A stretch of 64,000 nucleotides of DNA from Streptomyces tuirus (GTDB lineage Bacteria; Actinomycetota; Actinomycetes; Streptomycetales; Streptomycetaceae): the NCBI RefSeq assembly GCF_014701095.1, contig NZ_AP023439.1, positions 4,018,001-4,082,000 of the forward strand, written 5' to 3'. The notes below the pieces were generated by a model. That model was given only the letters and a program-made list of their open reading frames with translations. It did not search any database and was not told where the DNA came from. Below, one piece after another: positions 42,452 to 52,040 of this stretch (the stretch's first letter is position 1; each line of letters begins with the position of its first letter). The position numbers were made by a program, and so were the translations under genes.

Positions 42452-43536
42452 TGGCCGACCTCCGACAGGACGCCCGGGCCGGACGGTCCGGGCGTCCGAC
42501 GCTTGCCGTGGTGGGGGCGACCGGTGCCGTCGGCACGGTCATGCTCAGGATCCTGTCCCAGCGGGCGGACGTCTGGGGTGAGATCCGGCTCATCGCCTCC
42601 CCGCGCTCGGCCGGCCGCAAACTGACCGTGCGCGGCGAGGAGACCGAGGTCGTGGCCCTCAGCGAGGAGGCCTTCGACGGGGTCGACGTCGCCATGTTCG
42701 ACGTCCCCGACGAGGTCGCCGAGCGCTGGGCGCCGCTGGCCGCCGCCAAGGGCGCGGTGGTGGTCGACAACTCCGGCACGTTCCGGATGGACCCGGACGT
42801 GCCGCTCGTCGTGCCCGAGGTCAACCCGCACGCCGTGCGGATGCGCCCGCGCGGGATCATCGCCAACCCCAGCTGCACGACCCTGTCCATGATCGTCGCC
42901 CTGGGCGCGCTGCACGCCGAGTACGGGCTGCGCGAGCTGGTCGCCTCCTCGTACCAGGCCGTCAGTGGCGCCGGGCGCGCCGGTGTGGCGACCCTGCGCC
43001 GGCAGCTGTCCCTGGTCGCCGGCACGGAACTGGGCACCCACCCCGGTGACGTACGCCGGGCCGTCGGGGACCACACCGGGCCGTTCCCGGAGCCGGTCGC
43101 GCTGAACGTCGTGCCGTGGGCCGGTACGGCGGAGGAGGACGGCTGGTCCTCCGAGGAGCTGAAGGTGCGGGACGAGTCCCGCAAGATCCTCGGCCTGCCG
43201 AACCTCCCCGTGGCCGTCACCTGCGTCCGAGTGCCGGTGATCACCACCCACTCCCTGACCGTGCACGCCCGCTTCGAGGGCGAGGTCACCGTCGACAAGG
43301 CCCGCGAGATCCTCGCCACCGCGCCCGGGGTCGTGCTGTTCGACAACCCGGCCGCGGGGGAGTTCCCGACCCCCGCCGACGTGGTCGGCACCGACCCGAC
43401 CTGGGTCGGGCGGGTCCGGCGGGCGCTGGACGACCCCACGGCGCTCGAACTGTTCGTGTGCGGGGACAACCTGCGCAAGGGGTCCGCGCTCAACACCGCG
43501 CAGATCGCCGAGGTGGTCGCGGCCGAGCTGTCCTGA
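42451..43536 (+). CDS. asd: aspartate-semialdehyde dehydrogenase
   Basis: 361 residues from ATG 42451, whose A is the last base of the ask stop. NADP-dependent reduction of aspartyl phosphate to the semialdehyde. V-V-G-A-T-G-A-V-G near 21-29 (NADP loop), S-A-G-R-K near 53, catalytic cysteine in N-P-S-C-T-T near 144, S-S-Y-Q-A-V-S-G-A-G near 168, and the active-site histidine in T-T-H-S near 265. Forms an operon with ask; a terminator follows at 43661. Confidence 0.96.
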
Positions 43537-43660
43537 CGCGGCCGGGGCTGAACTCCTCGGTCGATGTCAGAGGCGGTTTGTAGGATCTGTGCACCACATG
43601 TGAGCCGGTCCATTGGCCGTACCACTTGTTCATGGCGCTTCGGCATCAGAGGATTTACCT

Positions 43661-43692
43661 CCCCGTCCTCCGCAACCGTGCGGAGGGCGGGG
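43661..43692 (+). terminator. ask-asd terminator
   Basis: CCCCGTCCTCCGCA (43661-43674) pairs with TGCGGAGGGCGGGG (43679-43692), one G-U pair, loop ACCG, then GCGTCTTT. Confidence 0.8.
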
Positions 43693-43853
43693 AGCGTCTT
43701 TGCGGTCGCCCTTCGGCCGTGGAAGCGCTTCATCAGGCGTGGGGACGCCTGGAACCGGGCGTGGGGACGTCCGTTCACATTTGGACATAGGGGAAGAGCG
43801 GGACGCATGAGGGCATTTGATGCACCATCGATTGTGCTGCCTGACGCGGGTAG

Positions 43854-43871
43854 ACCGTCGGCGACGACGGT
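43854..43871. promoter_or_regulatory. inverted repeat upstream of sigma factor gene
   Basis: ACCGTCG (43854-43860) and CGACGGT (43865-43871) around GCGA, 60 bp before the sigma-factor GTG; operator candidate. Confidence 0.35.
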
Positions 43872-43931
43872 CGGCGTGAAAGTGATGCCCGGCACGTACA
43901 ACCCTCACAGGGGTCAGCGTGTCCAACAGGC

Positions 43932-44606
43932 GTGGCAGAGGTACTCGACTTCAGCGCGGCACGCGGCACGGTCCTTCGACCGCCCCGTCCGGCGGCTCTA
44001 CGACCCCGCATGGCCGGTACGCCCGGTGGCATGCCGGTGATCGCGCCCGTGCCCGCAGCGCGGCCGGCCCGCATCCCCAGTCAGCGCGACGGCGCGGAGG
44101 ACGGCCTCGCGGCCGGCACCACCGTCGACCATCTCACCGAGACCTACCGGGCGCACTACCGCTCGCTGCTGGGCCTCGCCGCGCTCCTCCTCGACGACAC
44201 GGCCTCCTGCGAGGACGTCGTCCAGGAGGCGTTCATCCGTGTCCACTCCGCCCGCAAGCGGGTGCGCGACCCCGAGAAGACCCTGGCGTACCTGCGCCAG
44301 ACCGTCGTCAACCTCTCGCGCTCCGCGCTGCGCCGCCGCATCCTCGGCCTGAAGCTGCTGTCGAAGCCCATGCCCGACATGGCCAGCGCCGAGGAAGGTG
44401 CCTACGACCAGCTGGAGCGCGACTCCCTGATCAAGGCGATGAAGGGGCTGCAGCGCCGCCAGCGCGAGGTGCTGGTGCTGCGCTACTTCGCGGACATGAC
44501 CGAGGCGCAGGTCGCCGAGACGCTCGGCATATCGCTGGGCTCGGTCAAGGCCTACGGCTCGCGCGGTATCGCGGCGCTCCGGATCGCCATGGAGGCGCCG
44601 GCATGA
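43932..44606 (+). CDS. ECF-type RNA polymerase sigma factor
   Basis: 224 residues, GTG. A disordered, proline-rich N-terminal ~60 residues precedes region 2 (~65-130): Y-R-A-H-Y-R-S-L-L-G-L-A, S-C-E-D-V-V-Q-E-A-F-I-R-V, then Y-L-R-Q-T-V-V-N-L-S-R-S. Region 4 (~160-215): L-x-x-R-Q-R-E-V-L-V-L-R-Y-F-A-D-M-T-E-A-Q-V-A with recognition helix L-G-S-V-K-A-Y-G-S-R-G. Resembles SigE-family group III sigma factors that lack a standard RskA anti-sigma. The next gene overlaps its stop (ATGA) and encodes a membrane protein that may be its partner. Confidence 0.9.
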   Translation: MAEVLDFSAARGTVLRPPRPAALRPRMAGTPGGMPVIAPVPAARPARIPSQRDGAEDGLAAGTTVDHLTETYRAHYRSLLGLAALLLDDTASCEDVVQEAFIRVHSARKRVRDPEKTLAYLRQTVVNLSRSALRRRILGLKLLSKPMPDMASAEEGAYDQLERDSLIKAMKGLQRRQREVLVLRYFADMTEAQVAETLGISLGSVKAYGSRGIAALRIAMEAPA

Positions 44607-45772
44607 GTGACGGCAACGGCACGGGCGGCAACGGGCGCGACCGCCCCGAGCCCGCCGAGGGCCTGGACGAGCGGCAGGCGCCGGCCAGGCTCCACGGGCA
44701 AGATCCGAAGCAATCGCACGCTGGGAACGGAACTGTGAACCACGGCCCCGACGACCAGAACCCCGACGGGTTCGACTCGGACGAGCTGGACCTGCGCAGG
44801 ATGCTGCACCAGGTGGTGCAGGAGGTGGAACCGCGCGACGGCACCCTGGACTACCTCCGCAAGGCGGTACCGCAGCGGCGGACCCGCAAGCGGCAGGCCG
44901 TCGTCGGCATGGCCGCCGCCGCGCTCTTCATCGGCACCGCCATCCCCGCCCTGGTGCACGTCTCCAACGCCACCGGCTCCGACGCCAACCCGTCCGTCGC
45001 CGGCCACGCCTCCGCGACCGAGGGCGGCGCGAGCCAGGGCAAGGGCCCGGACGGCGGCGAGAGCACCTCGGGCGGCTCCTCCGGCAAGGCCGAGGGCAAG
45101 GACAAGGGCGACAAGAAGGAGAAGGACAAGGGCAGGGGATCCGGCGCCGCCACGGGCTCGTCCCAGGGCGCCGGCCCCTCCTCCAGCACGGCCGCCGGCA
45201 TCCCGGTGTGCACCCCCGCCCAGCTCGGCCCCGCCTCCGGGAGCAGCAACGCCCCCGACTCCACGGGCGCGGTCTCCGGCTCCTTCCGCGTCACCAACGT
45301 CTCCGGCGCGGCCTGCACGGTCACCGGCCCCGGCTCGGTGAGCGCGCTGCCGCAGGGCGCCGCCGACGCGAGCAAGGTCGGCTCGGCCCGGCACGCCGCG
45401 GGCGACGCGGCGGCAGGCATCCTGCCCGACCCGTCCCTGGAGGCCGCCCAGCTGGTCCTCCAGCCGGGCATCGGCTACGAGGTGAAGTTCGCCTGGGTCC
45501 CCTCCGAGACCTGCCCCACCCCCGGCGGCAGCGTCGGCGGCCCCGACCCCAGCCCCGACCCCACCCCGTCGGACGACCCGGCGGCCACGAGCGGCACCTC
45601 CACCGGCGGCGACACGGGCACGGCCCCCCAGCTCGTCCGGGAGGACGGCACGGTCGACGGCAGCGTGGCAGTGACGTACACCCCGGTCACGGGCTCGGGC
45701 GGCACGTCGGTGACGGTGTCCAACGCGTGCGCGGGGACGGTGTACTGGACGGGCGTGCTGGCGGGATCGTGA
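44603..45772 (+). CDS. membrane protein coupled to sigma factor, DUF4232-like outside domain
   Basis: 389 residues from ATG 44603 (GTG 44734 is an alternative start). Cytoplasmic N-terminus of ~105 residues, including a D-S-D-E-L-D-L-R-R-M-L-H-Q-V-V-Q helix that could contact sigma; basic R-R-T-R-K-R; one transmembrane helix (~109-130); a Gly/Ser/Lys-rich stalk; and an external beta domain (~190-389) with four cysteines and the G-S-F-R-V-T-N-V-S-G-A-A-C-T-V-T-G-P pattern of DUF4232. No zinc H-x-x-x-C-x-x-C anti-sigma motif. Translational coupling suggests a signal-sensing anti-sigma or envelope effector (inference). Confidence 0.75.
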   Translation: MSDGNGTGGNGRDRPEPAEGLDERQAPARLHGQDPKQSHAGNGTVNHGPDDQNPDGFDSDELDLRRMLHQVVQEVEPRDGTLDYLRKAVPQRRTRKRQAVVGMAAAALFIGTAIPALVHVSNATGSDANPSVAGHASATEGGASQGKGPDGGESTSGGSSGKAEGKDKGDKKEKDKGRGSGAATGSSQGAGPSSSTAAGIPVCTPAQLGPASGSSNAPDSTGAVSGSFRVTNVSGAACTVTGPGSVSALPQGAADASKVGSARHAAGDAAAGILPDPSLEAAQLVLQPGIGYEVKFAWVPSETCPTPGGSVGGPDPSPDPTPSDDPAATSGTSTGGDTGTAPQLVREDGTVDGSVAVTYTPVTGSGGTSVTVSNACAGTVYWTGVLAGS

Positions 45773-45794
45773 CCACACGGTCGCGGACCCACCC

Positions 45795-45810
45795 GGTCCG
45801 TGCCCGGACC
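45795..45810. terminator. short convergent hairpin
   Basis: GGTCCG (45795-45800) and CGGACC (45805-45810) between the convergent sigma-partner and SURF1 genes. Confidence 0.4.
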
Positions 45811-45814
45811 CCGC

Positions 45815-46609
45815 TCACCTCACCGCGGCGTCCACGGTGACGGGCTGCTCGTCCGTCACCAGCCCCAGCTCCGCGTCACGTACGGACTCCGCCTCGCGCC
45901 GCAGCAGCCGGAACCACATGAAGATCACGAACCCCACGAAGGCGAACCACTCGGCGGTGTAACCCAGGTTCTGGAAGGCCTTCAGGTCCAGCCCCGAGTC
46001 CGGCGGCGCGGCGGCCGGCACGGCCTTCATGCCCGAGTCGCCCTTCGCCAGCGTGACCCACGCGTCGTACACGTCGTACGGCACCAGGTTCACCAACGAC
46101 GCCGCGCTGATCGCCGCGGTCTGCCCGGCCGGCAGCCCGCCCTGCGCGCTGACCCCGTTGTCCCCGGGCGTCTCCGAGGCCTGCAGCGCACCGGTGACGG
46201 TGACCTCACCGGCCGGGGGAGCGGGAGCCTTCGCCGCGTCGGCGGAACCGGGCAGCCATCCCCGCACCACCGGCAGCGCCTCGCCCGAGCCGGTCCGCAG
46301 CAGCGTGAGCACGTAGAAGCCCTGCCTGCCGTCGAGCTTCCGCCCGGGCACCAGCAGCTGCTCACCGTACGTGCCGCTCGCGGTGACCGGCTTCCCGGAC
46401 GTCGCCTTGTCCACCGGCAGCATGTCCTTCAGCGGCCGGGGCGTCTCGTGCCGGGCCTTTGACACCTGCTCGGTCGCGGTCCGGTGATCCTGCACACGGT
46501 CCTCGAACCGGCCCAGCTGCCAGGACCCCATGAAGACGCAGAAGGGGATGGACAACAGCACGAAGACGTTGATCCCCCACCATCGGGGCGTCAGCAGAAA
46601 CCGGTACAC
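45815..46609 (-). CDS. SURF1 family cytochrome oxidase assembly protein
   Basis: 264 residues, GTG start at 46609. Two membrane helices at the ends: R-F-L-L-T-P-R-W-W-G-I-N-V-F-V-L-L near 3-19 and W-F-A-F-V-G-F-V-I-F-M-W-F near 226-238, the SURF1 topology. Between them the G-S-W-Q-L-G-R-F motif (28-35), F-Y-V-L-T-L-L-R-T near 97, and the V-V-R-G-W-L-P near 113. Helps insert heme a into cytochrome c oxidase at the membrane. Shorter linker than mitochondrial forms. Transcribed alone, divergent from the S9 peptidase. Confidence 0.93.
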   Translation of the reverse strand: MYRFLLTPRWWGINVFVLLSIPFCVFMGSWQLGRFEDRVQDHRTATEQVSKARHETPRPLKDMLPVDKATSGKPVTASGTYGEQLLVPGRKLDGRQGFYVLTLLRTGSGEALPVVRGWLPGSADAAKAPAPPAGEVTVTGALQASETPGDNGVSAQGGLPAGQTAAISAASLVNLVPYDVYDAWVTLAKGDSGMKAVPAAAPPDSGLDLKAFQNLGYTAEWFAFVGFVIFMWFRLLRREAESVRDAELGLVTDEQPVTVDAAVR

Positions 46610-46897
46610 ACCCCCACGGTACGGGGGTGCCGGGCAGGGCCCGGCCGCGGGGTCGGCAAGGCGGCGCGGGCGGCGGGCGGTTCAGGACGGCCGCCGCCAG
46701 GCCGGTGTGACACGGCGGATGCGAAAGAGAGCGGTTGCCGTCGTCCCGGTGGGCGCGGTTGGCCTCGTTCCGGTCGGCCGGGGTGGGGGAGTACAAGGGT
46801 GCGACTGCTGACCTGCTCGGAGGGGGACCGGTGGAGGTTATCCACAGGCTGGGGACCTCGCCAGCGAATTGTCGGCCCGGGCGTGCAGTATGGGGCC

Positions 46898-48766
46898 ATG
46901 ACTGAGAGCAACGGGTCCGACGCGCGCGATCAGCGGGACCAGCACGAGCAAGCGGTACAGGCGGGACGGCAGGAGCGGATGCCGGACTGGGAGAAGCGCT
47001 TTCGGGCGCCCCGGGTGTCCCTGCCCGACTGGGCGGAGGACGCGCCGGACCACTCCCTGTTCGTCTCGAACGCGACCGGGACGTACGAGCTGTACGCCTG
47101 GGACCGGTCGACGGGCGAGCAGCGCCAGGTGACGGACCGGCCGAACGGCACGACGGACGGCGTGCTGTCCCCCGACGGCGCGTGGATCTGGTGGTTCGAC
47201 GACAAGGACGGCGACGAGTTCGGCGTGTGGCGCCGCCAGCCCTTCACCGGGGGCGCGGACGAACCGGCCGCCGCGGGCCTGGACGCCTCCTACCCGGCCG
47301 GCCTCGCCCTCGGCCGTGACGGGCGGACGGCGGTCGTGGGCCGTTCCACGGACGAGGACGGCACGACCATCCACCTCGTGCGCACCGGCGAGGACCCGGT
47401 GGAGATCTACCGGCACCGCGAGTCGGCCGGCGTCGGCGACCTCTCCCACGACGGCTCGCTCATCGCCATCGAGCACACCGAGCACGGTGACGCGATGCAC
47501 TCGGCGCTGCGCGTCCTGCGCCCCGACGGCACGGCGGTCGCCGACCTCGACGACACCGAGGGCGGCACCCGCGAGCTGGGCCTGGAGGTCCTCGGCTTCG
47601 CGCCCGTCGACGGCGACACGCGCCTGCTCATCGGCCACCAGCGCCGGGGCCGCTGGGAGCCCCTGGTGTGGGACGTGGCCACCGGCGAGGAGACGGACCT
47701 GGCGCTGGAGCTGCCGGGCGACGTCAGCGCCGAGTGGTACCCGGACGGCAGCGGCCTGCTCATCGCGCACAGCTTCGAGGCCCGCAGCGAGCTGTTCCGC
47801 TACGACCTGGCCGGCCGCGCCCTGTCGGAGATCCCGACCCCGAAGGGCACGGTGTCCGGCGCGACGGCCCGGCCCGACGGCAGCGTGGAGTTCCTGTGGT
47901 CCTCGTCCGCCGAGCCGTCGGCGGTGCGCTCCACGACGGGCGGTGTCGTGCTCGACCCGCCCGGCATGAAGTCGCCCGGCTCGGTGCCGGTGGAGGACGT
48001 GTGGGTGGAGGGTCCGGGAGGGCGCATCCACGCCCTCGTCCAGAAGCCGCAGGCCGTGAGCGGCCCGCTCCCCACGGTCTTCGAGATCCACGGCGGCCCC
48101 ACCTGGCACGACAGCGACTCCTTCGCGGCGGGTCCGGCGGCCTGGGTCGATCACGGCTACGCGGTGATCCGTGTCAACTACCGCGGTTCCACGGGCTACG
48201 GCCGCGCCTGGACGGACGCCCTGAAGCACCGTGTCGGCCTCATCGAGCTGGAGGACATCGCCGCGGTCCGCGAGTGGGCCGTCACCTCCGGCCTCGCCGA
48301 CCCCGACCGCCTGATCCTCACCGGCGGATCCTGGGGCGGCTACCTCACCCTGCTCGGCCTCGGCGTCCAGCCGGACGCGTGGACGCTCGGCATCGCGGCG
48401 GTGCCCGTCGCCGACTACGTCACGGCGTACCACGACGAGATGGAAGCGCTGAAGGCGATGGACCGCACGCTCCTCGGCGGCACGCCGGAGGAGGTGCCCG
48501 ACCGCTTCGAGGCGTCCTCCCCTCTCACCTACGTGGACCAGGTCAAGGCCCCGGTCTACATCTCGGCCGGAGTCAACGACCCCCGCTGCCCGATCCGCCA
48601 GATCGAGAACTACGTCAAGCGCCTGGAGACGAGAGGCGCGGTGCACGAGGTGTACCGGTACGACGCCGGTCACGGCTCCTTGGTGGTGGACGAACGCATC
48701 AAGCAGGTCCGGTTGGAGCTGGAGTTCGCGGAGCGGCACCTGAGGGGGCGGGGGAGCGCCCAGTAG
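46898..48766 (+). CDS. S9 family prolyl oligopeptidase / acylaminoacyl peptidase
   Basis: 622 residues from ATG 46898. An N-terminal beta-propeller (~45-370; repeats such as V-L-S-P-D-G-A-W-I-W-W and D-L-S-H-D-G-S) precedes an alpha/beta hydrolase domain: E-I-H-G-G-P near 395, V-N-Y-R-G-S-T-G-Y-G near 425, nucleophile in G-G-S-W-G-G-Y near 478, Asp in N-D-P-R-C-P near 562, and catalytic His in D-A-G-H-G-S near 593. No signal peptide, so a cytoplasmic peptidase that trims short or N-acylated peptides. Single-gene unit. Confidence 0.93.
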   Translation: MTESNGSDARDQRDQHEQAVQAGRQERMPDWEKRFRAPRVSLPDWAEDAPDHSLFVSNATGTYELYAWDRSTGEQRQVTDRPNGTTDGVLSPDGAWIWWFDDKDGDEFGVWRRQPFTGGADEPAAAGLDASYPAGLALGRDGRTAVVGRSTDEDGTTIHLVRTGEDPVEIYRHRESAGVGDLSHDGSLIAIEHTEHGDAMHSALRVLRPDGTAVADLDDTEGGTRELGLEVLGFAPVDGDTRLLIGHQRRGRWEPLVWDVATGEETDLALELPGDVSAEWYPDGSGLLIAHSFEARSELFRYDLAGRALSEIPTPKGTVSGATARPDGSVEFLWSSSAEPSAVRSTTGGVVLDPPGMKSPGSVPVEDVWVEGPGGRIHALVQKPQAVSGPLPTVFEIHGGPTWHDSDSFAAGPAAWVDHGYAVIRVNYRGSTGYGRAWTDALKHRVGLIELEDIAAVREWAVTSGLADPDRLILTGGSWGGYLTLLGLGVQPDAWTLGIAAVPVADYVTAYHDEMEALKAMDRTLLGGTPEEVPDRFEASSPLTYVDQVKAPVYISAGVNDPRCPIRQIENYVKRLETRGAVHEVYRYDAGHGSLVVDERIKQVRLELEFAERHLRGRGSAQ

Positions 48767-48799
48767 CCCGGGGGCGGGGGTGGTGTGGCGACCGCGGGT

Positions 48800-48834
48800 G
48801 CGTGCCGGCTGATCGCGCAGTTCCCCGCGCCCCT
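48800..48834. repeat. dispersed Streptomyces intergenic repeat
   Basis: The stretch GGCTGATCGCGCAGTTCCCC followed by GCGCCCCT, which I recognise as a very common short interspersed sequence after genes in Streptomyces (from memory). Confidence 0.6.
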
Positions 48835-48905
48835 CGGGTTCCTGCGGAACCCCGGGGGTGCCGCCGAGCATTTCCTGACGCCGGGCAGAGGGACCCGCTC
48901 GGCGT

Positions 48906-50846
48906 CTACGCCCCCGACCGCTCCCGCCTCCTCCGCCCCAGCAACTCCGCCAGCCCCCGCCGCGTCGCCGCCAGCACCACCCGGTCACCGGCACCCAGCA
49001 CATACGTGGGAGGCAGATCCCACACCAGTCCCGAGGCCGGCGTGCTGTCCTCTTCCCCGCTCTCCCCCTCACCCCGCCGCCGCCCAGGAGGTGACGTATT
49101 GAGCGCCAGCACCCGCCACGCCCCGGCCCGGAACGCCTCCCCGACCGTCCGCCCCTCCAGCTGCGGATGCCCGGCCACCTCCACCTCCGCGAACAGCAGC
49201 ACCCGCCGCTCCACCGGGATCGCCCCCAGGATCTGCCGCCCCATCATGGCCCCGGCGAACGCGGGCGCGGCCAGATGCGACACACTCCGGCTGCGCGTGA
49301 GGGCGAACGGATGCGCGGCCCGCATGGTGCGGTACACGGCCGTAGCGAAGTCGTCGTCGTACAGCCGCAGCACGACCCGCAGGTCGGGCCGTACGGACCG
49401 GGCGTACAGGGAGGCCTCCAGATTCGTCGTGTCCGCGCTGGTCAGCGCGAGCAGCGCATGGGCGCGATGGATCTTCGCGGCCTCCAGGACCCCTTCCTGG
49501 GTGACGTCCCCGAGCACCACCGGCACCCGCAGCCGCCGCGCCGTGGCCATCCCGCGCGCGTCCGGGTCGGACTCCACGCACACCACGGGAATGTGCAGCT
49601 CCCGCAGCCGCGTCAGCACCCGCGTCCCGATCTTGCCGAGCCCGAGCAGCACCACATGACCGCCGAGCCCGCGCGGCGGCTTCCGCAGCGCGGACGCGCT
49701 GCGGAACGTGCCGAGTGCCTCCAGCACCGCGGCCAGCAGCACCGGCAGCAGCAGCAACCCCACCAGCCCGGACAGCAGTTGCAGTACCTGACGGGCGGTC
49801 GACTCGTGGAAGGCGGGATCGTTGATGCCGAAGAGATCGAGCAGCGTCACATACGTGGCGTACAGCGGATCCTCGCCCGTCACGATCATCAGCCCCACGG
49901 CGAGCGCCAGCACACAGGCCACCAGCCCGGCCAGCGACCACCGCAGCCGCCGCGAGAACAGCGAGGCGAACGGCGGCACACCACCCCGCCCGGCGGGCAG
50001 GGACGGCCCGGAGTACGACACCTGCTCCAGGACGACGGTCCCGCGCCCGGTCGCCGCCGCCACCGCCGCCTCGTCCGGCAGCAGGTGCGGCCCGTGCTCC
50101 CCGCTCCCCTCGGAACCGTCCGCACCGGCCGGGTCGTTGCTCGTCGCGGACAGCAGCGCCAGGGTGCACAGCCCCGGGTCGGCCACCTCGCCCGGCCGCG
50201 GCGGCTGCCGTTCCACCGCACGCAGCACGAGCCCTTCCGTCTGGACGACCTTGCTGGTGCCCACGAGGGCGGTGGCGGCCAGCGCGGGCGCGGCCGTGTC
50301 GGCGTCGGACAGCACCGTCGTCGACGCGTCGAGGCCCGCGCCCTGCCCGTCCCCAAAGGCCACGGCGGCGGTCTGGTCCAGCAGTTCCTCGATGTGCTGC
50401 CCCAACCGCCGGTTGTAGAGCCGGAGTACGAGACGGATACGGGGGTTGAGCCGGCGAGCGGTGAGGGCGGCCCGGATGTTGGTCTCGTCGTCGTCGTAGA
50501 CGAGCGCCAGGGCCGCCGCCCGGTCGGCGCCCACCTCGGCGAGGACGGACTCGGTGATCTCCGGAGCCTCCACGACCTGTTCGTTCGAGGCCGGTTCGCC
50601 GCTCGGGCCGGTCCGGTTGACGGCCGCGTTCACGACCCGGTCGAGCAGTGCCGCCGAAGCGGCCCGGGCCCGTCCGACCACGGGCCGGCGCACCCGCCTC
50701 CCGGAGGGCGGCACGACGAGCGTGACCTGCTCGGCGTAGACACCTCGGAGTTCGGCGGCCAGCCGGTGCGCGAGCCCGTCGTCACCGCACACGATCATGT
50801 GCGTGGCCGGATCACCCGGTCGGCCTTGGTTCGGAACGCTCCCCAC
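48906..50846 (-). CDS. two-RCK, CASTOR/POLLUX-like putative ion channel
   Basis: 646 residues from GTG 50846; ATG 50798 (M-I-V-C-G-D-D-G) may be the true start. Two TrkA-N Rossmann domains (M-I-V-C-G-D-D-G at 17-24; H-V-V-L-L-G-L-G-K-I-G near 400), the second followed by a TrkA-C-like domain. Between them one pair of membrane helices (~305-328, ~356-382) flanks a pore-like segment. The usual K+ filter (T-x-G-Y-G) is absent; the loop reads Y-V-T-L-L-D-L-F-G-I-N-D. This matches plant CASTOR/POLLUX-like cation channels rather than Kch. NAD(H)-gated cation flux is inferred. Confidence 0.75.
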   Translation of the reverse strand: MGSVPNQGRPGDPATHMIVCGDDGLAHRLAAELRGVYAEQVTLVVPPSGRRVRRPVVGRARAASAALLDRVVNAAVNRTGPSGEPASNEQVVEAPEITESVLAEVGADRAAALALVYDDDETNIRAALTARRLNPRIRLVLRLYNRRLGQHIEELLDQTAAVAFGDGQGAGLDASTTVLSDADTAAPALAATALVGTSKVVQTEGLVLRAVERQPPRPGEVADPGLCTLALLSATSNDPAGADGSEGSGEHGPHLLPDEAAVAAATGRGTVVLEQVSYSGPSLPAGRGGVPPFASLFSRRLRWSLAGLVACVLALAVGLMIVTGEDPLYATYVTLLDLFGINDPAFHESTARQVLQLLSGLVGLLLLPVLLAAVLEALGTFRSASALRKPPRGLGGHVVLLGLGKIGTRVLTRLRELHIPVVCVESDPDARGMATARRLRVPVVLGDVTQEGVLEAAKIHRAHALLALTSADTTNLEASLYARSVRPDLRVVLRLYDDDFATAVYRTMRAAHPFALTRSRSVSHLAAPAFAGAMMGRQILGAIPVERRVLLFAEVEVAGHPQLEGRTVGEAFRAGAWRVLALNTSPPGRRRGEGESGEEDSTPASGLVWDLPPTYVLGAGDRVVLAATRRGLAELLGRRRRERSGA

Positions 50847-50948
50847 GAGGAGAAGACTGCCTCACCGGGGCGGCCGGTTCCAGAAGGGGACGGTGGGGCG
50901 TGAACACCCGGCCGTCGCCGTCCGTACACAAGGGGAGGGAATGGGGCA

Positions 50949-52040
50949 ATGCCCTCGCGCACCACCGGAGGTACCGGGCCCGTGGCCATCACGAAGACCG
51001 CCCCGCGGGGCAGCGCCGAGCCCGGGGATGCCGGGCGCGGGGGCGCCGGGCCCGGGCACACCGCGCCGGCCGGCGGCAAGGAAGAGGACGCCCGGCACCT
51101 CAACTCCCCTCTCCTCCTGACCCTTCTGCTGCTGACGGCGGTGATGTTCCAGGACCCGATCCGCGGGGCCCTGGCCGCACCGGTGATGCAGAGCTGGATG
51201 ACGGTGTTCGTCGCGGTCATGGTCCAGGCACTGCCGTTCCTGGTGCTCGGTGTGCTGCTGTCGGCGGCGATCGCGGTGTTCGTGCCGCCGTCGTTCTTCG
51301 CCCGGGCCCTGCCGAAGCACCCGGCGCTGGCGGTCCCGGTCGCGGGCGCGGCGGGCGCGGTACTGCCCGGCTGCGAGTGCGCCTCGGTGCCGGTGGCCGG
51401 CGCCCTGGTCCGCCGGGGTGTCACACCGGCGGCGGCCCTGGCCTTCCTCCTCTCGGCGCCCGCCATCAACCCCATCGTGCTGACGGCGACGGCCGTGGCG
51501 TTCCCCGGCAACCCCGAGATGGTCCTGGCCCGGTTCGTCGCCAGTCTGCTCGTGGCCTGCTCGATGGGCTGGCTCTGGCACCGCCTCGGTCGCACGGACT
51601 GGTTGCGTCCCCCGGCCCGCGCGTCGTACGAGGGACAGAGCAAGGGCGCGGCCTTCTGGGGCTCGGTCCGCCACGACGTGACGCACGCGGGCGGCTTCCT
51701 GGTGGTCGGCGCGATGGCCGCGGCGACCCTGAAGGCGGTGGTCCCGGCGGACTGGCTGGGCGTCGCGGCCGGCCATCCCGTGCTGTCGGTCCTGTTCCTC
51801 GCGGCCCTGGCGGTCCTGCTCTCCATCTGCTCGGAGGCGGACGCGTTCGTGGCGGCGTCCCTGACCCAGTTCTCCCTGACGGCCCGGCTGACGTTCCTGG
51901 TCGTCGGCCCGATGATCGATCTGAAGCTCTTCGCGATGCAGGCGGGCACCTTCGGCCGCGCCTTCGCGCTGCGTTTCGCCCCCGCGACCTTCGCCCTGGC
52001 CGTCGTCGTAGCGGCCCTGACCGGAACGGTCCTGCTGTGA
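50949..52040 (+). CDS. permease, DUF318/UPF0718 (YraQ) family
   Basis: 363 residues. A polar N-terminal ~50 residues precedes about eight helices. The family motif with two cysteines, L-P-G-C-E-C-A-S-V-P-V near 138-148, and S-A-P-A-I-N-P near 175 and I-C-S-E-A-D-A near 297 are present. The transported substrate of YraQ-like permeases is not established; metal or small-anion export has been proposed. It overlaps the next gene by GTGA, the conserved companion subunit, and transcription diverges from the ion-channel gene. Confidence 0.87.
   Translation: MPSRTTGGTGPVAITKTAPRGSAEPGDAGRGGAGPGHTAPAGGKEEDARHLNSPLLLTLLLLTAVMFQDPIRGALAAPVMQSWMTVFVAVMVQALPFLVLGVLLSAAIAVFVPPSFFARALPKHPALAVPVAGAAGAVLPGCECASVPVAGALVRRGVTPAAALAFLLSAPAINPIVLTATAVAFPGNPEMVLARFVASLLVACSMGWLWHRLGRTDWLRPPARASYEGQSKGAAFWGSVRHDVTHAGGFLVVGAMAAATLKAVVPADWLGVAAGHPVLSVLFLAALAVLLSICSEADAFVAASLTQFSLTARLTFLVVGPMIDLKLFAMQAGTFGRAFALRFAPATFALAVVVAALTGTVLL

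Larger units (their letters stand above)
43537..43931. other. 395-bp interval upstream of the sigma factor gene
   Basis: Apart from the terminator at 43661-43692 and the dyad at 43854-43871 there is no supported gene; small open frames here have poor codon use. The A/T-richer stretch ~43775-43845 (CACATTTGGACATAGG, GCATTTGATGCACCATCGATTG) probably carries the sigma-factor gene's promoter, but no consensus pair stands out. Confidence 0.5.
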
